From: Alphaproteobacteria bacterium
Lineage (GTDB): Bacteria > Pseudomonadota > Alphaproteobacteria > Sphingomonadales > Emcibacteraceae
Assembly: GCA_030432815.1 (NCBI GenBank)
Contig: JAUILB010000010.1
Location: 1 to 22,203, forward strand
Length of the DNA: 22,203 nucleotides
Direction of reading: 5' to 3'
This document shows positions 7,548 to 15,444 of this stretch, in pieces. Under the pieces are notes generated by a model. The model was not told the origin of the DNA. It searched no databases and saw only the letters and a list, made by a program, of their open reading frames with translations. Both the position numbers and the translations under genes were made by a program. The stretch's first letter is position 1, and each line of letters starts with the position of its first letter.

Positions 7548-7552
7548 GGAGA
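7548..7552 (+). promoter_or_regulatory. Shine-Dalgarno sequence deciding the kbl start
   Basis: GGAGA directly abuts the first ATG (7553), too close to serve it, but is 6 nt from the second in-frame ATG (7559). The second start is therefore preferred. Confidence 0.6.
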
Positions 7553-7558
7553 ATGGCC

Positions 7559-8755
7559 ATGCACGGTCGCTACGATGATTATATATCAGAAGAGTTGGAA
7601 GCATTAAAAGCCGAAGGACTCTACAAGTCTGAGCGTGTGATCAAAACACCCCAACAATCTGCTGTAAAAGTTGATGGGGCGGGTGACAAACATTTCATTA
7701 ACTTCTGCGCTAATAACTATCTGGGCCTGTCCAATGAGCCCATTTTGGTTGAAACAGCCAAATCTGCTCTGGATAAATACGGATATGGGATGTCTTCTGT
7801 TCGCTTTATCTGTGGTACTCAAGACATTCACAAGGAACTTGAAGCAAAGCTTGCATCCTTTCTTAAAATGGAAGATGTCATTTTATACCCAAGCTGCTTT
7901 GATGCCAACGCCGGATTATTTGAAACTTTGCTCGGCCCAGAAGACGCGATCATTTCTGATGCGTTAAACCATGCCAGCATTATTGATGGCGTACGGCTTT
8001 GTAAGGCAAAAAGGTTCAGGTATGCCAACAATGATATGAAGGCCCTTGAACAATGTTTGAAAGATGCTGCTGACGCCCGGTTTCGACTGATTGCAACGGA
8101 TGGTGTTTTTTCCATGGACGGCATCCTTGCAAACCTGCCGGCAATATGTGATCTGGCTGAAAAATATGATGCCATGGTGATGGTTGACGACAGCCATGCT
8201 GTAGGATTTACTGGTAAAACCGGTGCCGGAACACCGGAATTTTTTGGTGTACAGGACCGGGTCGATATTATTACCGGAACATTGGGCAAAGCCATGGGGG
8301 GTGCTTCCGGGGGTTATACAGCCGCATCAAAAAAAATTGTATCCTGGCTTAGACAACGTTCTCGTCCATATCTTTTTTCAAATACGCTTGCACCTGTCAT
8401 CGCAGCTACTTCATGTAAAGTTCTGGATCTGCTAAAGGAACGCCGTGAAATGCTCACGACATTAAGAAACAACAGCGAATATTTTCGCACACAAATGACC
8501 GAACTGGGTTTTAAACTTGCCGGTGCCGACCATGCTATCATTCCTGTTATGCTGGGTGATGCAAAGCTTGCCAGTGAAATGGCTGATAAACTCCTGGATG
8601 AAGGGATATTCGTCATCGGCTTTTCATTTCCCGTCGTTCCAAAGGGTGAAGCACGTATAAGAACGCAGATGTCTGCTGCACATACAAAAGAACAACTCGA
8701 TCAGGCAATCAACGGTTTTGCCAAAATTGGTCGCCAACTTGGAATTATTACATAG
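7559..8755 (+). CDS. kbl: Glycine C-acetyltransferase (2-amino-3-ketobutyrate CoA ligase)
   Basis: Kbl is a cytoplasmic PLP enzyme that splits 2-amino-3-ketobutyrate with CoA into glycine and acetyl-CoA, the second step of threonine degradation. The protein is 398 aa from ATG 7559, exactly the E. coli length, and the PLP lysine in IITGTLGKAMGGASGG falls at Lys244, the E. coli number. An ATG two codons upstream (7553) is possible but badly spaced from GGAGA. Other conserved stretches are INFCANNYLGL, SVRFICGTQD, SDALNHASIIDGVRLCKAKR, VDDSHAVGF and the C-terminal GFSFPVVPKGEARIRTQMSAAHT. Similarity to E. coli Kbl is high along the whole length. tdh follows after 8 nt, so they form an operon; repeated operator-like elements lie 38-70 bp upstream. 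Confidence 0.97.
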   Translation: MHGRYDDYISEELEALKAEGLYKSERVIKTPQQSAVKVDGAGDKHFINFCANNYLGLSNEPILVETAKSALDKYGYGMSSVRFICGTQDIHKELEAKLASFLKMEDVILYPSCFDANAGLFETLLGPEDAIISDALNHASIIDGVRLCKAKRFRYANNDMKALEQCLKDAADARFRLIATDGVFSMDGILANLPAICDLAEKYDAMVMVDDSHAVGFTGKTGAGTPEFFGVQDRVDIITGTLGKAMGGASGGYTAASKKIVSWLRQRSRPYLFSNTLAPVIAATSCKVLDLLKERREMLTTLRNNSEYFRTQMTELGFKLAGADHAIIPVMLGDAKLASEMADKLLDEGIFVIGFSFPVVPKGEARIRTQMSAAHTKEQLDQAINGFAKIGRQLGIIT

Positions 8756-8763
8756 GTGAAATT

Positions 8764-9789
8764 ATGAAAAGTCTTGTAAAAGCAAAACCGGAAGTCGGAA
8801 TCTGGATGCAGGATGTCGATAAACCGACTATTGGGCATAATGATGTACTTGTAAAAGTTAATAAAACGGCCATTTGTGGCACTGATATTCATATTTTCAA
8901 TTGGGACGACTGGGCAAAGGCAACCATTCCCGTCCCAATGACAGTAGGACATGAATTCGCCGGAAAAATTATCGATCTAGGTTCTGAAGTAAAAGGATTG
9001 AATATTGGAGACCGCGTTTCCGCCGAAGGTCATGTGACATGTGGTCATTGCCGCAAATGCCGCGCAGGTGAGCGTCACCTTTGCAGAAATACGATCGGCA
9101 TAGGTGTTGATAGGCCGGGTGCTTTTGCTGAATATATTAGCGTTCCTGCTTCCAATATCTGTAAATTACCCGACACTATCAATGACGAGCTTGGTGCATT
9201 GCTTGATCCTCTTGGTAACGCCGCACATACAGCGCTAGAGTTTGATCTGGTTGGCGAAGACGTATTGATTACGGGTGCGGGCCCAATTGGTATCATGGCG
9301 GTGGCGATTGCAAGGCATGTTGGTGCCCGTCATATCGTTATAACTGACATTAATGATTACCGGTTGAATATTGCAAAAAAAATGGGCGCCACGAAAGCGA
9401 TAAATGTAACGCACGAAACACCTGAAGATGTGATGCATGATCTGGGAATGACAGAAGGGTTTGACGTAGGTCTGGAAATGTCCGGCAACGCCCGTGCATT
9501 TTCCGATATGTTGAATGTGATGAACCACGGCGGAAAAATCGCAATGCTTGGAATTATGCCGGAAGATGCGACGATCAATTGGCATCATGTTATCTTTAAA
9601 GGATTGGAAATAAAGGGTATTTACGGACGTCGCATGTTTGAAACATGGTATAAGATGATCGCCATGCTAGAAAGCGGACTCGATTTAAGCCCGGTTTTGA
9701 CACATCGTTATAGCGTGGATAATTTCGCAGAAGCATTCGATGTCATGAGATCCGGTAATTCCGGAAAGGTGATCTTGGACTGGCAATAA
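8764..9789 (+). CDS. tdh: L-threonine 3-dehydrogenase
   Basis: Tdh oxidises L-threonine to 2-amino-3-ketobutyrate with NAD+, giving the substrate of Kbl encoded just upstream. It is a 341-aa zinc-dependent medium-chain dehydrogenase, the same length as E. coli Tdh. The catalytic zinc ligands are Cys38 in KTAICGTD and His-Glu in TVGHEFAG. The structural zinc site is CGHCRKCRAGERHLC (four Cys). The NAD-binding loop is VLITGAGPIGIMAVAIARH. Tdh-specific stretches are HIFNWDDWAKATIPVPM, GMTEGFDVGLEMSGN and KGIYGRRMFETWYKM. GGTG in 'ataggtgaaattATG' serves as a weak ribosome-binding site over the kbl stop. No clear terminator was seen after the stop. Confidence 0.97.
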   Translation: MKSLVKAKPEVGIWMQDVDKPTIGHNDVLVKVNKTAICGTDIHIFNWDDWAKATIPVPMTVGHEFAGKIIDLGSEVKGLNIGDRVSAEGHVTCGHCRKCRAGERHLCRNTIGIGVDRPGAFAEYISVPASNICKLPDTINDELGALLDPLGNAAHTALEFDLVGEDVLITGAGPIGIMAVAIARHVGARHIVITDINDYRLNIAKKMGATKAINVTHETPEDVMHDLGMTEGFDVGLEMSGNARAFSDMLNVMNHGGKIAMLGIMPEDATINWHHVIFKGLEIKGIYGRRMFETWYKMIAMLESGLDLSPVLTHRYSVDNFAEAFDVMRSGNSGKVILDWQ

Positions 9790-9810
9790 TACCCGTTAAA
9801 AGAAAAATTC

Positions 9811-9933
9811 CTACTTCTCTGTTTTCATTTTTTCGTCGAATTTTTGTTTTTCTTCGCGATCTTCAGCAATTACAGAACCGTAAATTACATAAAAAACCAG
9901 AGCGATCATTCCAAACATTAAGGCTGCGACCAT
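9811..9933 (-). CDS. 40-aa small membrane protein, unrecognised
   Basis: A short minus-strand frame from ATG 9931-9933 to TAG 9811-9813 encodes 40 residues. Residues 2-24 (VAALMFGMIALVFYVIYGSVIA) form one transmembrane helix. The rest is a highly charged tail (EDREEKQKFDEKMKTEK). GGAAA sits 7 nt before the ATG, good spacing. Codon choice looks like that of neighbouring genes, and hydrophobic-then-charged order is typical of real bacterial membrane miniproteins. It stands alone between convergent tdh and divergent ligase genes. I do not recognise a family. Such proteins often bind and modulate a larger membrane complex, but there is no evidence for a partner here. Confidence 0.6.
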   Translation of the reverse strand: MVAALMFGMIALVFYVIYGSVIAEDREEKQKFDEKMKTEK

Positions 9934-9985
9934 ATTAATTTCCAATATTTTCCAATAAAAACCCACGGGTTAGATTAATTATTTT

Positions 9986-10007
9986 TGTTGATTTAATAAT
10001 ATCAACA
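9986..10007. repeat. Inverted repeat in intergenic region
   Basis: TGTTGAT and ATCAACA are perfect 7-bp arms around an 8-nt AT loop, lying between the starts of the 40-aa gene (minus) and the ligase gene (plus). Neither strand continues into a U-run, so it is not a typical terminator. It could be an operator. Confidence 0.3.
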
Positions 10008-10103
10008 GTTTCTTAGTAATTTGACTATATAAGTGATACCATAAAATTTAGTTAAAGAAGAATATTTAAATTATATTCTCGTGACTGGCAGAGGAATAGA
10101 AAT

Positions 10104-11396
10104 TTGAGAGACGTATTACTGGCATTATTTTTATTATCCGCATTTCCGATGGTAATTTACCGATATCAGGTCGGGGCGATGATAATTGGCTTTATTTCGT
10201 TTATGTATCCACAAAGTAATACATTCGGATTTGCCTTGTCAGTTCAATGGCTTGACATTTTCCTCGTATTATCTCTGGTGGGGTATTTTCTCAAACAGGG
10301 GTATAAAGACTATAAACATCATACGATAATCTCGCTGACTCTATTTCTGTATTTATGGGTCTGCTTATCAACTATATTTGCGATTAACTGGATGTTTGCA
10401 TATGACCTTTGGCTTAAATTCTCAAAAGTTCTAGTGCTGTGCTATGTGGTATATGCGATGTTGAATACCGAGAGACGTTTGATGGCATTTATGAAGGTTA
10501 TGGTTATTTCCATCGGTTTTTACGGTATAAAAGGTGGGCTTTTCACTATAATAAGTGGTGGTGGATCACAGGTTCTTGGACCTATAAACAGCTTTTTTGC
10601 TGACAATAACGGAATGGCACTTGTTCTTACGATGGTTCTGCCATTTATGATATTTTTCATCACCCATGCCGAAAGTATTTACCAGCGATATTTTGCCTTA
10701 TTCTGCACACTCACAACCGCTATTGCCGTATTGGGTACACAGTCCCGAACTGGTCTGGCAGCCCTTGGGGTAACTATTCTTTATTTTACATGGTTACAAA
10801 AGAAGCTTTTCAGAGCACTGTTAATTATTGTTCCGGTCGCTGTGGTCGCTTTCTTCTTTATGCCTGAAACATGGACGGAACGCATGATGACAACTACAGA
10901 GCTTGAATCTGACGTCTCTTTCCAGGGACGGGTCGATATGTGGAAAGCATCAATTCGCATCGCCAATGATTATCCTATATTAGGTGGCGGATATAATGTG
11001 ATTTATCTTCCGGAAGTAATTGTACGGTATATTCCTCTTGGTGTAACTGCCCGGGCTATTCACTCGGCATATTTCCAGATGATGGCGGAACACGGTTATG
11101 CCGGATTTGTAATATTCGTGATTATTCTTGGCTATACATATTACTGCGCACGCCGAATGGCTCGACAAGCCCGGAACGTTTCAGCACTTCCCTGGATGGG
11201 TGATTTGACTGTGGCTATAAGAAGCAGCCTTGTTGGATATATTGTGTTAGGAGCTACAGCAAATATTGCGTTTTTTGACCTTCTTTATTTTGTCATGGTT
11301 ATTACGGCCATCGCTGATAATCTGCTGCAACAACATGTCGTGAGCAAAAAATTCACTTTAAATGAACCCGTTGCACGAAGCCCTAAACTGGCTTAG
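10104..11396 (+). CDS. O-antigen ligase-like protein, exosortase A-associated O-glycosylation ligase type
   Basis: This is a 430-aa inner-membrane protein with about ten hydrophobic segments. It has the Wzy/WaaL-type layout: N-terminal helices with SFMYPQSNTFGFA, a central FFADNNGMALVLTMVLPFM, then GTQSRTGLAALGVTILYF, and a periplasmic loop with SFQGRVDMWKASIRIANDYPILGGGYN followed by HSAYFQMMAEHGYAGF. These stretches fit the family annotated 'putative O-glycosylation ligase, exosortase A system-associated' (DUF5935 N-terminus), which would transfer polymerised glycans from a lipid carrier to an acceptor. The start is TTG 10104, read from GAGGA 8 nt upstream; a nearby GTG at 10081 meets a stop. 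Its end overlaps the msrA end by 4 bp, convergently. No exosortase or other glycan gene lies in the window, so it appears isolated. Acceptor and glycan are unknown. Confidence 0.85.
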   Translation: MRDVLLALFLLSAFPMVIYRYQVGAMIIGFISFMYPQSNTFGFALSVQWLDIFLVLSLVGYFLKQGYKDYKHHTIISLTLFLYLWVCLSTIFAINWMFAYDLWLKFSKVLVLCYVVYAMLNTERRLMAFMKVMVISIGFYGIKGGLFTIISGGGSQVLGPINSFFADNNGMALVLTMVLPFMIFFITHAESIYQRYFALFCTLTTAIAVLGTQSRTGLAALGVTILYFTWLQKKLFRALLIIVPVAVVAFFFMPETWTERMMTTTELESDVSFQGRVDMWKASIRIANDYPILGGGYNVIYLPEVIVRYIPLGVTARAIHSAYFQMMAEHGYAGFVIFVIILGYTYYCARRMARQARNVSALPWMGDLTVAIRSSLVGYIVLGATANIAFFDLLYFVMVITAIADNLLQQHVVSKKFTLNEPVARSPKLA

Positions 11397-11863
11397 CTGC
11401 AGGCAATTGTTATGCCTTTCTTCTCCAGATATTTCTGGTGATATTCTTCGGCAGGCCAGAATTTTGAAGCTGCTGTGACTTCAGTCACGATTGGGTTAGT
11501 GAACTTACCTGATCGGTTTGTTTCAGCGATTGATTTTTCCGCTGCCGCCTTCTGCTCATCATCAAGGTAAAATACAGCTGAACGGTACTGTGTACCTACA
11601 TCCGGGCCTTGGCGGTTTAAAGTTGTTGGATCATGAAAATCCCAAAGTTTTTCAAGAAGATCTCCATATGAAATAATAGCAGGATCATAGAGAATTTCGA
11701 TGGCTTCGGCATGGCCTGTTGTTTTGCCACAAACTTGCTCATATGTTGGGTCAGTAACATCACCACCCGTATAACCAACACGCGTTTCAAGCACCCCTTC
11801 CACTTTTGAGAAGTTAAGCTCTACACCCCAAAAACAGCCCGCTGCAAATATCGCCTTTTCCAT
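11393..11863 (-). CDS. msrA: Peptide-methionine (S)-S-oxide reductase MsrA
   Basis: MsrA reduces the S epimer of methionine sulfoxide in proteins or free, using thioredoxin. The protein is 156 aa, a compact cytoplasmic form. The catalytic motif is AAGCFWGVE with Cys10. Other family stretches are RVGYTGG, PTYEQVCGKTTGHAEAIEI, FHDPTTLNRQGPDVGTQYRS and AEEYHQKYLEKKG. A Cys at position 155 in the C-terminal tail TIACS may act as recycling cysteine. AAGGA precedes the ATG by 7 nt. The gene is divergent from msrB, with 75 bp between the two preferred starts, so both may share a control region for oxidative repair. Its 3' end overlaps that of the ligase gene. Confidence 0.97.
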   Translation of the reverse strand: MEKAIFAAGCFWGVELNFSKVEGVLETRVGYTGGDVTDPTYEQVCGKTTGHAEAIEILYDPAIISYGDLLEKLWDFHDPTTLNRQGPDVGTQYRSAVFYLDDEQKAAAEKSIAETNRSGKFTNPIVTEVTAASKFWPAEEYHQKYLEKKGITIACS

Positions 11864-11938
11864 GATTTTTCCTTTACCTGAACTTTATGTTATATGATAG
11901 ATTCAATAGATATTCACTCAATCGGAAATGTCAACCAT

Positions 11939-12325
11939 ATGAAAAAAACTGACAAAGAATGGAAAGAGCATCTGGATGCAGAAAGCTACAAGGTAACAAG
12001 GTGTGGTGGCACCGAACATCCCTTTAGCGGTAAATACTATCAGCATAAGGAAGACGGCATCTACACTTGCATTTGCTGTAGTTCCCCGCTTTTTAGCTCA
12101 GAAACCAAATATGACAGCGGCAGTGGTTGGCCCAGCTACTATGCCCCCATTAACATGGACGCTGTTACTGTTCATCGCGATACCAGCCATGGCATGATCC
12201 GCGAAGAAGTGAAATGTAGTGATTGTGATGCTCATCTTGGACATGTATTTCCTGATGGTCCGCCACCTACTGGGCAGCGTTATTGCATCAATAGTCTGTC
12301 TCTTGATTTCAAACCAAAGGCATAA
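11939..12325 (+). CDS. msrB: Peptide-methionine (R)-S-oxide reductase MsrB
   Basis: MsrB reduces the R epimer of methionine sulfoxide, complementing MsrA. From ATG 11939 the protein is 128 aa, near the E. coli 137 aa, and starts MKKTDKEWKEHLDAESYKVTR, which aligns with the usual MsrB N-terminus. An in-frame ATG at 11894 would add 15 residues without a ribosome-binding site. Two CXXC pairs (TCICCSS and KCSDCDA) form the zinc site. The catalytic Cys is in GQRYCINS. The position of the usual resolving Cys (E. coli Cys63, in SGCGWPS) is Ser here: YDSGSGWPSYY. This 'one-Cys' type is known in other MsrBs and must be regenerated by another cysteine or directly by the reductant. Only 7 bp separate its stop from the convergent nrdB stop. 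Confidence 0.96.
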   Translation: MKKTDKEWKEHLDAESYKVTRCGGTEHPFSGKYYQHKEDGIYTCICCSSPLFSSETKYDSGSGWPSYYAPINMDAVTVHRDTSHGMIREEVKCSDCDAHLGHVFPDGPPPTGQRYCINSLSLDFKPKA

Positions 12326-12332
12326 AGCCGAA

Positions 12333-13292
12333 TTAATCGAAGGCTTCTTCCCATTTTCCTTGTGTTGATGCTCTTGAATATTCCGTCGCGCGGTTTTCAA
12401 AAAAGTTTGTATGCTCAATACCGTTTAGTATTTCATCCATCCACGGAAGCGGATTATTACCAACAAAATATATCGGATTAAGAGCAAGCTGCGTCAGGCG
12501 ACGGTCTGCTATATAACGGATATATTCCTTTACTTCCTTGGAAGTCAGCCCTTCGATATCACCCATTTCAAACGCAAGATCGATGAAGGCGTCTTCATGC
12601 TCAACTATGGTTTTACAAGCATTGGTAATATCGTTCTGTAGCTCTTCTGTCCAAACCTCAGGGTTTTCATGAACAAATGTGTGAAAAAGCTTTATGATTG
12701 ACGTCATATGAAGAGATTCATCACGCACCGACCATGTTACAATCTGTCCCATACCCTTCATTTTATTAAAACGTGGAAAATTCATCAAAATTGCAAAAGA
12801 TGCAAAAAGCTGTAGCCCTTCAGTGAAGGCACCAAAAACAGCAAGCGTTTTGGCAATATCTTCTTTTGTATCAACGCCCCACATTTGCATATAATCATAT
12901 TTGTCTTTCATTTCTTCGTATTTAAGAAATGCTTCATATTCTAATTCTGGAATTCCTAGTGTATCCAGAAGATGACTATAAGCAGCAACATGAATAGTTT
13001 CCATATTGGAAAAGGCCGCAAGCATCATCTGTACTTCCGTGGGCTTGAAAACACGACCATATTTTTGCATGTAACAGTTATTGACTTCCACATCCGCCTG
13101 AGTAAAGAAACGAAAAATTTGCATTAGCAAATTGCGTTCTGCATCAGTTATTTTCATGTTCCAATCTTTAATATCGTCTGCCATTGGCACTTCCTCAGGA
13201 AGCCAATGAACACGCTGCTGTGTCAGCCAGGCGTCATACGCCCAAGGATATTGGAAGGGTTTATAGTATATACGTTCCTCTAGTAAGGCCAT
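12333..13292 (-). CDS. nrdB: Ribonucleotide reductase class I, small (radical) subunit NrdB
   Basis: NrdB houses the diiron centre and tyrosyl radical used by NrdA to reduce ribonucleoside diphosphates. The protein is 319 aa, shorter than E. coli R2 (376) but in the range of many R2 proteins. Metal ligands are in order: Asp67 (TQADVEV), Glu98 and His101 (METIH), Glu158 (AFTEG), Glu192 and His195 (RDESLH). The radical tyrosine is Tyr105, four residues after His101 as in E. coli (His118, Tyr122), so this is a Tyr-radical type rather than a Phe type. There is no N-terminal ATP-cone. The gene follows nrdA by about 30 nt, with AGGT before the ATG, and is surely co-transcribed. Its end converges on msrB with 7 bp between, and no terminator was seen. 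Confidence 0.97.
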   Translation of the reverse strand: MALLEERIYYKPFQYPWAYDAWLTQQRVHWLPEEVPMADDIKDWNMKITDAERNLLMQIFRFFTQADVEVNNCYMQKYGRVFKPTEVQMMLAAFSNMETIHVAAYSHLLDTLGIPELEYEAFLKYEEMKDKYDYMQMWGVDTKEDIAKTLAVFGAFTEGLQLFASFAILMNFPRFNKMKGMGQIVTWSVRDESLHMTSIIKLFHTFVHENPEVWTEELQNDITNACKTIVEHEDAFIDLAFEMGDIEGLTSKEVKEYIRYIADRRLTQLALNPIYFVGNNPLPWMDEILNGIEHTNFFENRATEYSRASTQGKWEEAFD

Positions 13293-13322
13293 TATTTTTA
13301 CCTAGATCTTAAGGGTTATATG

Positions 13323-15164
13323 TTATTGACAAGACAGGCACTCTTCATAATCGGAAGATGCTTGCGATTTTGCCATCGCTTTCAGCATTTCTTCTTTCGC
13401 GTTTTCACCTGATGCTTCTGAACTTTCGGCACGCTGGATGGAAAGTGAACGACAATAATAAAGGCTCTTAAGGCCTTTTTTCCAAGCCTGGAAATGAATT
13501 TGGTGAAGATCACGCTTATGCACATCTGCCGGGAGGAATATATTTACAGACTGGGCCTGGTCAACCATAGACGCACGATCCGCTGAATGTTCAACTACCC
13601 AGCGCTGATCAAGTTCAAATGCCGTTTTGAATACATCCTTTTCATGATCATCAAGGAAATCAAGATGCTGAACTGATCCACCATTAACAGTGATATTGGA
13701 CCAGACTTCCTCATTATTTTTGCCTTTTTCTTCTAGCAGACGCCTGAGTGCGCGGTTGCGTACATTAAAGGATCCAGAAAGTGTTTTTTGTGTAAAGCTG
13801 TTTGCGGCAATTGGCTCAATACCGGGGCTCGCACCGCCACAGATAATAGATATGGATGCTGTGGGTGCAATCGCCGTTTTATTTGAAAAACGCTCCATAA
13901 CTCCATAGTCTGCGGCATCAGGGCATGCCCCTTTTTCATGAGCCAATTTAACCGATGCCTGATCAACACCTTCTTTTATATGTTTAAATATTTTTTTATT
14001 CCATACCTGCGCCATTACAGATTCGAACGGGATCATCCGGTCCTGAAGGAATGAATGGAATCCCATAGCACCAAGACCTACACTGCGCTCACGCATTGCC
14101 GCATATTTCGCACGCGCCATTGAATCCGGTGCGCGCTCAATGAAATCTTCAAGAACATTATCAAGAAAACGCATAAGGTCTTCCAGGAAAAACTCGTTGT
14201 CCTTCCAGTCGTCATATTTTTCAAGATTGATAGAAGATAGGCAACAAACAGCGGTCCGTTCACCGCCTAAATGGTCTACACCCGTGGGCAGTGTGATTTC
14301 ACAACAAAGATTAGATGTCTTAACATTAAGACCCGCAAGTTTGTGGTGTTCCGGTGTTGCATCATTTACATGATCAATATACAGAATATAGGGTTCCCCG
14401 GTTTCAATCCGGGCTGTTAGAATTCTGATCCATAACTCACGCGCAGAAATTGTTCTTTGGACGGTTCCATCATGAGGGCTGGTAAGTGCCCATTGCTCAT
14501 CACTTTCAACAGCTCGCATGAACGCATTTGATACCGCGACACCATGGTGGAGGTTAAGCGCTTTGCGGTTAGGGTCCCCACCTGTTGGACGTCGGATTTC
14601 AACAAATTCCTCTATTTCGGGATGGCTTATCGGCAAATAGACCGCCGCACTACCCCGACGGAGGGATCCTTGTGATATCGCCAGTGTTTGACTATCCATC
14701 ACCCGAATAAAAGGAATGATGCCAGACGTTTTACCATTTGTGCTGACATTTTCACCGATTGAACGCAGATTACCCCAGAAACTACCGATGCCGCCACCCT
14801 TTGAAGCAAGCCAAACATTTTCATTCCATAATTCAACAATACCATTAAGGCTATCACTGGCTTCATTCAGAAAACAGGAAATTGGAAGACCGCGTTTTGT
14901 ACCACCATTGCTGAGAACCGGCGTAGCAGGCATAAACCAAAGTTTACTAATATAATCATAAAGACGCTGCGAATGCGCTTCATTATCGCCATAATAACTG
15001 GCAACACGGGCAAACATATCCTGAAAACCTTCTCCAGGCATAAGATACCTGTCAGTAAGCGTCGCCTTACCGAAATCGGTCAGCAAGCCGTCTCTTGTTT
15101 CATCGATGGTTACACGCGAATGATCTTTAACCTGAATAGTTTCACTAAGCACTGACGCAGACAA
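13323..15164 (-). CDS. nrdA: Ribonucleotide reductase class I, large (catalytic) subunit NrdA, without ATP-cone
   Basis: NrdA reduces NDPs to dNDPs with NrdB. The protein is 613 aa against 761 in E. coli. The shortfall is mainly the missing N-terminal ATP-cone, so overall activity control by ATP/dATP at that site is absent. Catalytic residues are present: Cys97 (LPISCFL) and Cys307 (TAVCCLSSIN) as redox pair, Cys287 and Glu289 in SNLCCEI with Asn285, the radical-transfer pair YY in LKSLYYCRS, and the C-terminal shuttle pair CLSC (609-612). The start is TTG at 15162-15164, served by AGGGAG 7 nt upstream; no better ATG exists nearby. A sigma-70-like promoter with two NrdR-box-like sites lies about 270 bp upstream, leaving an unusually long leader. 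Confidence 0.96.
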   Translation of the reverse strand: MSASVLSETIQVKDHSRVTIDETRDGLLTDFGKATLTDRYLMPGEGFQDMFARVASYYGDNEAHSQRLYDYISKLWFMPATPVLSNGGTKRGLPISCFLNEASDSLNGIVELWNENVWLASKGGGIGSFWGNLRSIGENVSTNGKTSGIIPFIRVMDSQTLAISQGSLRRGSAAVYLPISHPEIEEFVEIRRPTGGDPNRKALNLHHGVAVSNAFMRAVESDEQWALTSPHDGTVQRTISARELWIRILTARIETGEPYILYIDHVNDATPEHHKLAGLNVKTSNLCCEITLPTGVDHLGGERTAVCCLSSINLEKYDDWKDNEFFLEDLMRFLDNVLEDFIERAPDSMARAKYAAMRERSVGLGAMGFHSFLQDRMIPFESVMAQVWNKKIFKHIKEGVDQASVKLAHEKGACPDAADYGVMERFSNKTAIAPTASISIICGGASPGIEPIAANSFTQKTLSGSFNVRNRALRRLLEEKGKNNEEVWSNITVNGGSVQHLDFLDDHEKDVFKTAFELDQRWVVEHSADRASMVDQAQSVNIFLPADVHKRDLHQIHFQAWKKGLKSLYYCRSLSIQRAESSEASGENAKEEMLKAMAKSQASSDYEECLSCQ

Positions 15165-15431
15165 TTTTCCACTCCCTTAAATCCAATCCGAACATTCTTC
15201 CGGACTAAAAGCATTTTTTAAAACGACTCCAAAACAGCCCAAAATTATACTCTAGATTTCATACAAAATGAACCTTATGGCTGCTTTTTGGGTACGTTTC
15301 TTGTATTTTTTTGAGCAACTACATTTTGTCTTATTAAAAAACAAATCACTCTAGTTATTATTATTAATTTAGCTAGAGTATTGTAGTATAATCATTTTCT
15401 TGATCGCTACCCTTAAAAAATTCAAATAACA
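15165..15431 (-). other. Long AT-rich leader upstream of nrdA
   Basis: If transcription begins about 7 nt beyond the predicted -10, the nrdA leader is about 265 nt. It holds a hairpin with 9-bp arms (15231-15239 with 15279-15287, one G-U pair in RNA), an inner 5-bp hairpin (15258-15262 with 15268-15272), and three copies of ACTCTAG: 15249-15255 and 15348-15354 on plus, and 15373-15379 on minus. No convincing small ORF was found. I do not recognise a known riboswitch class. Confidence 0.4.
15249..15379. repeat. ACTCTAG repeats in the nrdA leader (two direct, one inverted)
   Basis: The 7-mer occurs at 15249-15255 and 15348-15354, and inverted as CTAGAGT at 15373-15379. The second and third form a 7-bp inverted repeat with an 18-nt gap. 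The first can pair with the third as well, so alternative RNA folds are possible. CTAG is generally rare in bacterial genomes, which makes three copies in 131 bp notable. Confidence 0.4.
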
Positions 15432-15444
15432 CAAGATATGGTAT
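15429..15444. promoter_or_regulatory. NrdR-box-like site 1
   Basis: ACACAAGATATGGTAT matches 13 of 16 positions of the palindromic NrdR box ACACWATATATWGTGT. It overlaps the predicted -10 of the nrdA promoter. NrdR is the ATP/dATP-sensing repressor of ribonucleotide reductase genes. Confidence 0.55.

Noticed and set aside
7828..8295. Minus-strand open frame of 155 codons inside kbl
   Set aside because: Antisense shadow of a highly conserved enzyme gene; low-complexity Ser/Ala-rich product without motifs.
9790..10103. Terminator for tdh
   Set aside because: No GC-rich stem followed by T residues was found after the tdh stop.
15268..15354. 28-codon hydrophobic plus-strand frame in the nrdA leader region
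   Set aside because: No Shine-Dalgarno sequence before its ATG, and it overlaps the proposed leader structures on the other strand.
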